Shown: positions 60,648 to 64,000 of the stretch, one piece after another | Numbering within the stretch: the stretch's first letter is position 1 | How the letters are laid out: each line of letters starts with the position of its first letter | Source of the DNA: Polytrichum commune | Taxonomy: Eukaryota; Streptophyta; Polytrichopsida; Polytrichales; Polytrichaceae | Length of the DNA stretch: 64,000 nt | Reading direction: 5' to 3' | Assembly: GCA_950295325.1 (NCBI GenBank) | Contig: OX485804.1 | Span: 10,852,001 to 10,916,000, forward strand | The notes under the pieces: model-generated | What the model was told of the DNA's origin: nothing | The model's input: the letters and a program-made list of their open reading frames with translations, nothing else | Databases searched by the model: none | Program-made: the position numbers and the translations under genes

Positions 60648-61615
60648 CTAATTTATTGAAAGGTTATTGACATGGTTGATCATCATATGTAAGTCAGGAT
60701 GGAGTAGGTAATCTAAATGAGGTTCGATTTCTTGAGTGGTTGACCACATAACTGTCTCCATTAAGTACAAATCTGGAATATGTTGTTGGAGGGACTCCAC
60801 TTGGGGGATGGTGAGCCCTATATGTTCAGCAACATGCACCAATCTCCCAAGCATGTATGCTTGCATTCCAACCACCTGGCATGCTTGATATCTATCTAGA
60901 GCAGTGGTCATGGTCTTTTGTAGTCTCATGAAATTTCCTGTGCACTCATCAATCTGATTAGCTAAGTAGTTAAACTCGTCATCCATACATCTCACATCAT
61001 TGGAACTCTAAATGACGTGTGTAGGTGATTATGAAAATAATTCCCCTATATACATAAAGACTATACATAAAATCAAAGGTATATGTCATAGGTACCGATA
61101 CCCTACATAATAAATTTATATATTTTATCACAAGGTTTTCAATGTAATGTGATGATATGCCTCAACTACATCCCAACTACATATAAAAAATCAAAAGAAG
61201 AATGTGTTTTTTTTTTTTGTTAGTCATGTAGCTTGCGAATGAGAAAGGCATTGAAGATTTTTATTCATCCATAGGACATATCTTATAAAAATATTACCAT
61301 AAAACATACTTCATTTAGAGGCAGGGTAATGAATTGGATGATACTAGCACATTTATCATCAATTTTTTTTGTGAATTTAAGGACCCCCTTTTGTACATCT
61401 AGATCTACTTTGAAAGCCTCAATAACCTTTCTAATTGTGCACACTAGGAGAAAATAATACCTCCCCTTGTATACTTCTTCAAATAATACTTTGTTGGCTC
61501 TGTCTGTAGGACAGAGACTATGCATCAACTTCTTCGTTTCAAGAGCAAATTTCCTAACCACTTTGTGTTCACACTTGGACGTTACTTGTTTAACGTGGAT
61601 GGTGAAAGTTTGCAT
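60648..61615 (-). CDS. Possible two-exon gene, unknown protein (221 aa)
   Basis: Joining 61615..61310 and 61007..60648 across a 302-bp intron (donor GTATGT, acceptor ATTTAG, phase 0) gives one open frame of 221 residues from ATG 61,615. The N-terminal exon is Lys/Val-rich (HVKQVTSKCEHKVVRKFALE). The second exon reads helical (ECTGNFMRLQKTMTTALDRY; QQHIPDLYLMETVMW). I recognise no domain. No signal peptide or membrane segment stands out. TTAACTATAG motifs lie 100-180 bp upstream of the start, similar to the cluster at 47.3-48.1 kb, so it may be a transposon-linked gene. It could also be two chance ORFs; the matching splice phases are the main support. Confidence 0.38.
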
Positions 61616-61708
61616 ACCTTGGACAACTAGCAAACAAATTCAACTCTTAGTTAACTAGTTGCCTTTCGTAATTATAATTGTTTGTGATTTGACCTGCCCA
61701 AAAATGTA

Positions 61709-61790
61709 GTTAACTATAGTTATATACATTTAGTTAACTATAGTTGTTCCCTAAAATGTATTGGAAAAATTTGATTGACTATAGTTGGTT
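61709..61790. repeat. TTAACTATAGTT motif pair
   Basis: AGTTAACTATAGTT occurs twice, at about 61,709 and 61,733, and a weaker GACTATAGTT follows near 61,777. The motif is the same as in the 47.3-48.1 kb cluster. Confidence 0.8.
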
Positions 61791-61799
61791 ATAGGTATA

Positions 61800-64000
61800 A
61801 TAAATAGCCATGAACTGACATGAGCAAAATATACCACTACAATTATAGTCTTTCATAAGAGAGGACAGAGCCTCACGTTTCTACCGTTTTCTTGTTTACA
61901 CTCACGTTAGTTTGTACATGGTTATGAAGAATGCACCCAAGGAGTCCCTTGTGCCCCTTCCCACCTAACTATACAAAATAACCAAAAGTCTCTCCTAAGA
62001 ACCGGGTAAAGCTCTCCCGGTTATAGTGGACTAGGCATCCAGCTATCCCAACGCACATACAAGAACTTGGTCCGGAGATTTTCAAGTAGGTTTTAGTTCA
62101 GTAGCTTTCACACATGTTCATTGGTTCATCTACCAAGCAATGAATGTTGGATAGTTTTTGTCCCATCCTAAAATGCCTTACTACTCATCTATCTTACCAT
62201 CGCTTTGTGTTAATGAAGCTCCTCGTGCCCTCACAGATAAGACTAAAAGCAACCAATCACAAGGGCAGGAGGCGACACTTTTAAAAGTCCTACATTCCTC
62301 ATGTCTAGGAACGCAATGGGAGGGTCAGTGCTTGAGGCTTAAAACATCCACTTTTAAACCATGCCACATCATCTGCCAACTAAGCTCGGGACTAGATAGT
62401 GCCAATGGTGTGAAGACCATGTTTTAAAAACCAACTTTTAGGCTCAACTAAAGTCAAGTGGGAAGGGGGCATTATCCAAACATACAATAATTTATTTATT
62501 TTTTAAAATACATTCAAAAGCCCAAATTTTTCTGACATGGTTGGTAGAAAATATTCGATATCCATTTACATTAAGTGGAGCACTTAAATTTTTTTTATTT
62601 TGAAAATCAACTGTGGCGAACATCATCATGTAACAACTTATGGCCTTAGCCTGGTATCATTCATTTCAACAATTTAAAGCTCAGAGAAGTTTAGTTTGGG
62701 TTGAGGTAAACAAGCCTAAAGCATGATTTTTTCATCTTCTTCTTCTGCGTTAAACTCATACTAAACACGCATGAAATATGCCAAGTCGTAAAAATGAGCA
62801 ACAAACACACATAAAAGTTATATCGGCATTTCCCAGTCATTTTCATTCATGATTTTTGGAACTATATGAGATCGCTCTTCATCATCCAGAACCTATTTGT
62901 GAGTGCCAAGTGGCACACGGCGAGTTTCATAATCAAGAACGGACACCCAAAAAGCATGACATGGTATGATGAGATTGGATTATGAACTTAGATTATATTT
63001 GACCATTTCTAAAATAAGTTAAACTGTCAACATGTTTACGAGGACTTATGCAACCACCAAGTCAAGAGAAAGAGGATCTTGACTTCCACCTTGCATAGCA
63101 GCTTTCAAAGCGCAATTCCAATTCTGAGACTTAAAATGAATAAGTGTCGTGAGTCACAATTGCGAATCGAATGAGACAATTCCCAATATGTATACGATTG
63201 GACATAATTGTGTGGGGAGTTCGAAACACCTACAATAGGGGCCACACAGAACCCTTAAGACTCGCAATCACAAAGTCAAAGCGCATCTCCATGATCGGGT
63301 GAAGATGGGACAACGTCAAGATGTGGTGGCCGCATCCCTTGTGCGCGCTCAACTCTAAATTTGTTCCCCAATAATTTCATTTTGCAACCAGGCTGATCAC
63401 GATGCATGCCTCGGCTCGTCTTGAATTGAGATTATTCTTCATGGTTTAAATTTGAGGAAGCGGCTTTGATCAAGGGTGAAGTGTCTCTTTTTAAGCAGTT
63501 CATGTGTTAAGATTTTGGAGCTCACATCCAACTACTTGTGTGCTGCTGGTCGATTTCATGAGCAGTTTCATCCGACCATGCGCCTGAATTTCATCACAAC
63601 TGGACAGGCCGTTACTCGCCGACGATTTAAACTGCTGGATGCTGGGATTAAGGTTCTGAAATTCTCCTAAATTTGCTGATTTGCAGGAGATGGAACTTTG
63701 TGAGCGATGGGATATGGAGAGGAGGAAGTTCGATTTACCGTGCTTAATTTGGGGTATCTGAATGAATCGGGAGTGGGGGTGATGATGATCAAGTTTCAGA
63801 TTGTTGTGTTTGGATTGTTGAATTGTGATCATAGTGCGGCTAGGTCCTCCTCCGGAATAGTGGATGAGGATGATGACGAGGGATGGTGATCGAGTCACCC
63901 TGCTGGATGATTGAATTAAGGCTCTCATGTAGTTCTAGTTTTCATGAATTGTGTTTATTTGCACTGTTGAATCGGTGCAGTGGTCATATATATTGAGGAT
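61800..64000. other. Intergenic DNA, no clear gene
   Basis: No supportable gene. Between 63,476 and 63,890 two plus-strand ORFs of about 60 codons and an acceptor-like TTGCAG (63,685) occur in DNA of higher GC, which could be the first exons of a gene that continues beyond the window, but nothing is recognisable. Confidence 0.35.

Overview
The window looks like nuclear DNA of a land plant. It holds an intron-split, plant-type gene for ribosomal protein eL8 (L7a), AAACCCTAA telo-box motifs in that gene's first intron, short interstitial TTTAGGG tracts, and a repeat content of Mutator-like elements, an RNase-H-bearing LINE family, tRNA-derived SINE-like sequences and MITE-like elements. The repeat families fit a seedless plant (fern, lycophyte or bryophyte) better than a flowering plant, but that is inference; the species cannot be read from the sequence.

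Layout. 0-3.6 kb: AT-rich, no gene. 3.6-8.2 kb: an intact two-exon gene for a large DUF7869-type (putative transposase) protein, preceded by a 95-bp tandem array of 28-bp palindromes and followed by a 91-bp tandem array. 8.8-13.9 kb: an old element with degenerate terminal inverted repeats and decayed ORFs, with a SINE-like and a LINE fragment inside. 14.3-14.7 kb: a short young LINE insertion with a target-site duplication. 15-18.5 kb: repeat-derived DNA with several tandem repeats. 18.5-26 kb: no gene apart from a decayed minus-strand LINE.

26,069-37,544 is the highlight: a Mutator-like element of about 11.5 kb with terminal inverted repeats and an identical 10-bp target duplication. It has two divergently transcribed genes. 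The plus-strand gene encodes a MULE transposase with a C-terminal SWIM zinc finger. The minus-strand eight-exon gene encodes a protein whose C-terminal half has the motif order of a bacterial-type beta-class DNA amino-methyltransferase. Both genes carry in-frame stops, so this copy is broken. Palindrome arrays with 32-bp and 64-bp periods fill an intron in each gene.

37.5-54.6 kb: no host gene; it holds a MITE-like element, a 5'-truncated LINE with a 13-bp target duplication, arrays of the motif TTAACTATAGT and several short repeats. 54,790-56,972 (minus): the seven-exon ribosomal protein gene, the only clear host gene. 57-64 kb: a second MITE-like copy and a possible two-exon gene of unknown function next to further TTAACTATAG motifs.

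Common theme: each of the two large transposon loci has its own private family of near-perfect palindromes in tandem arrays, placed in introns or directly upstream of the transposon genes. The arrays may be transposase-binding or structural DNA; no sequence evidence here settles which.
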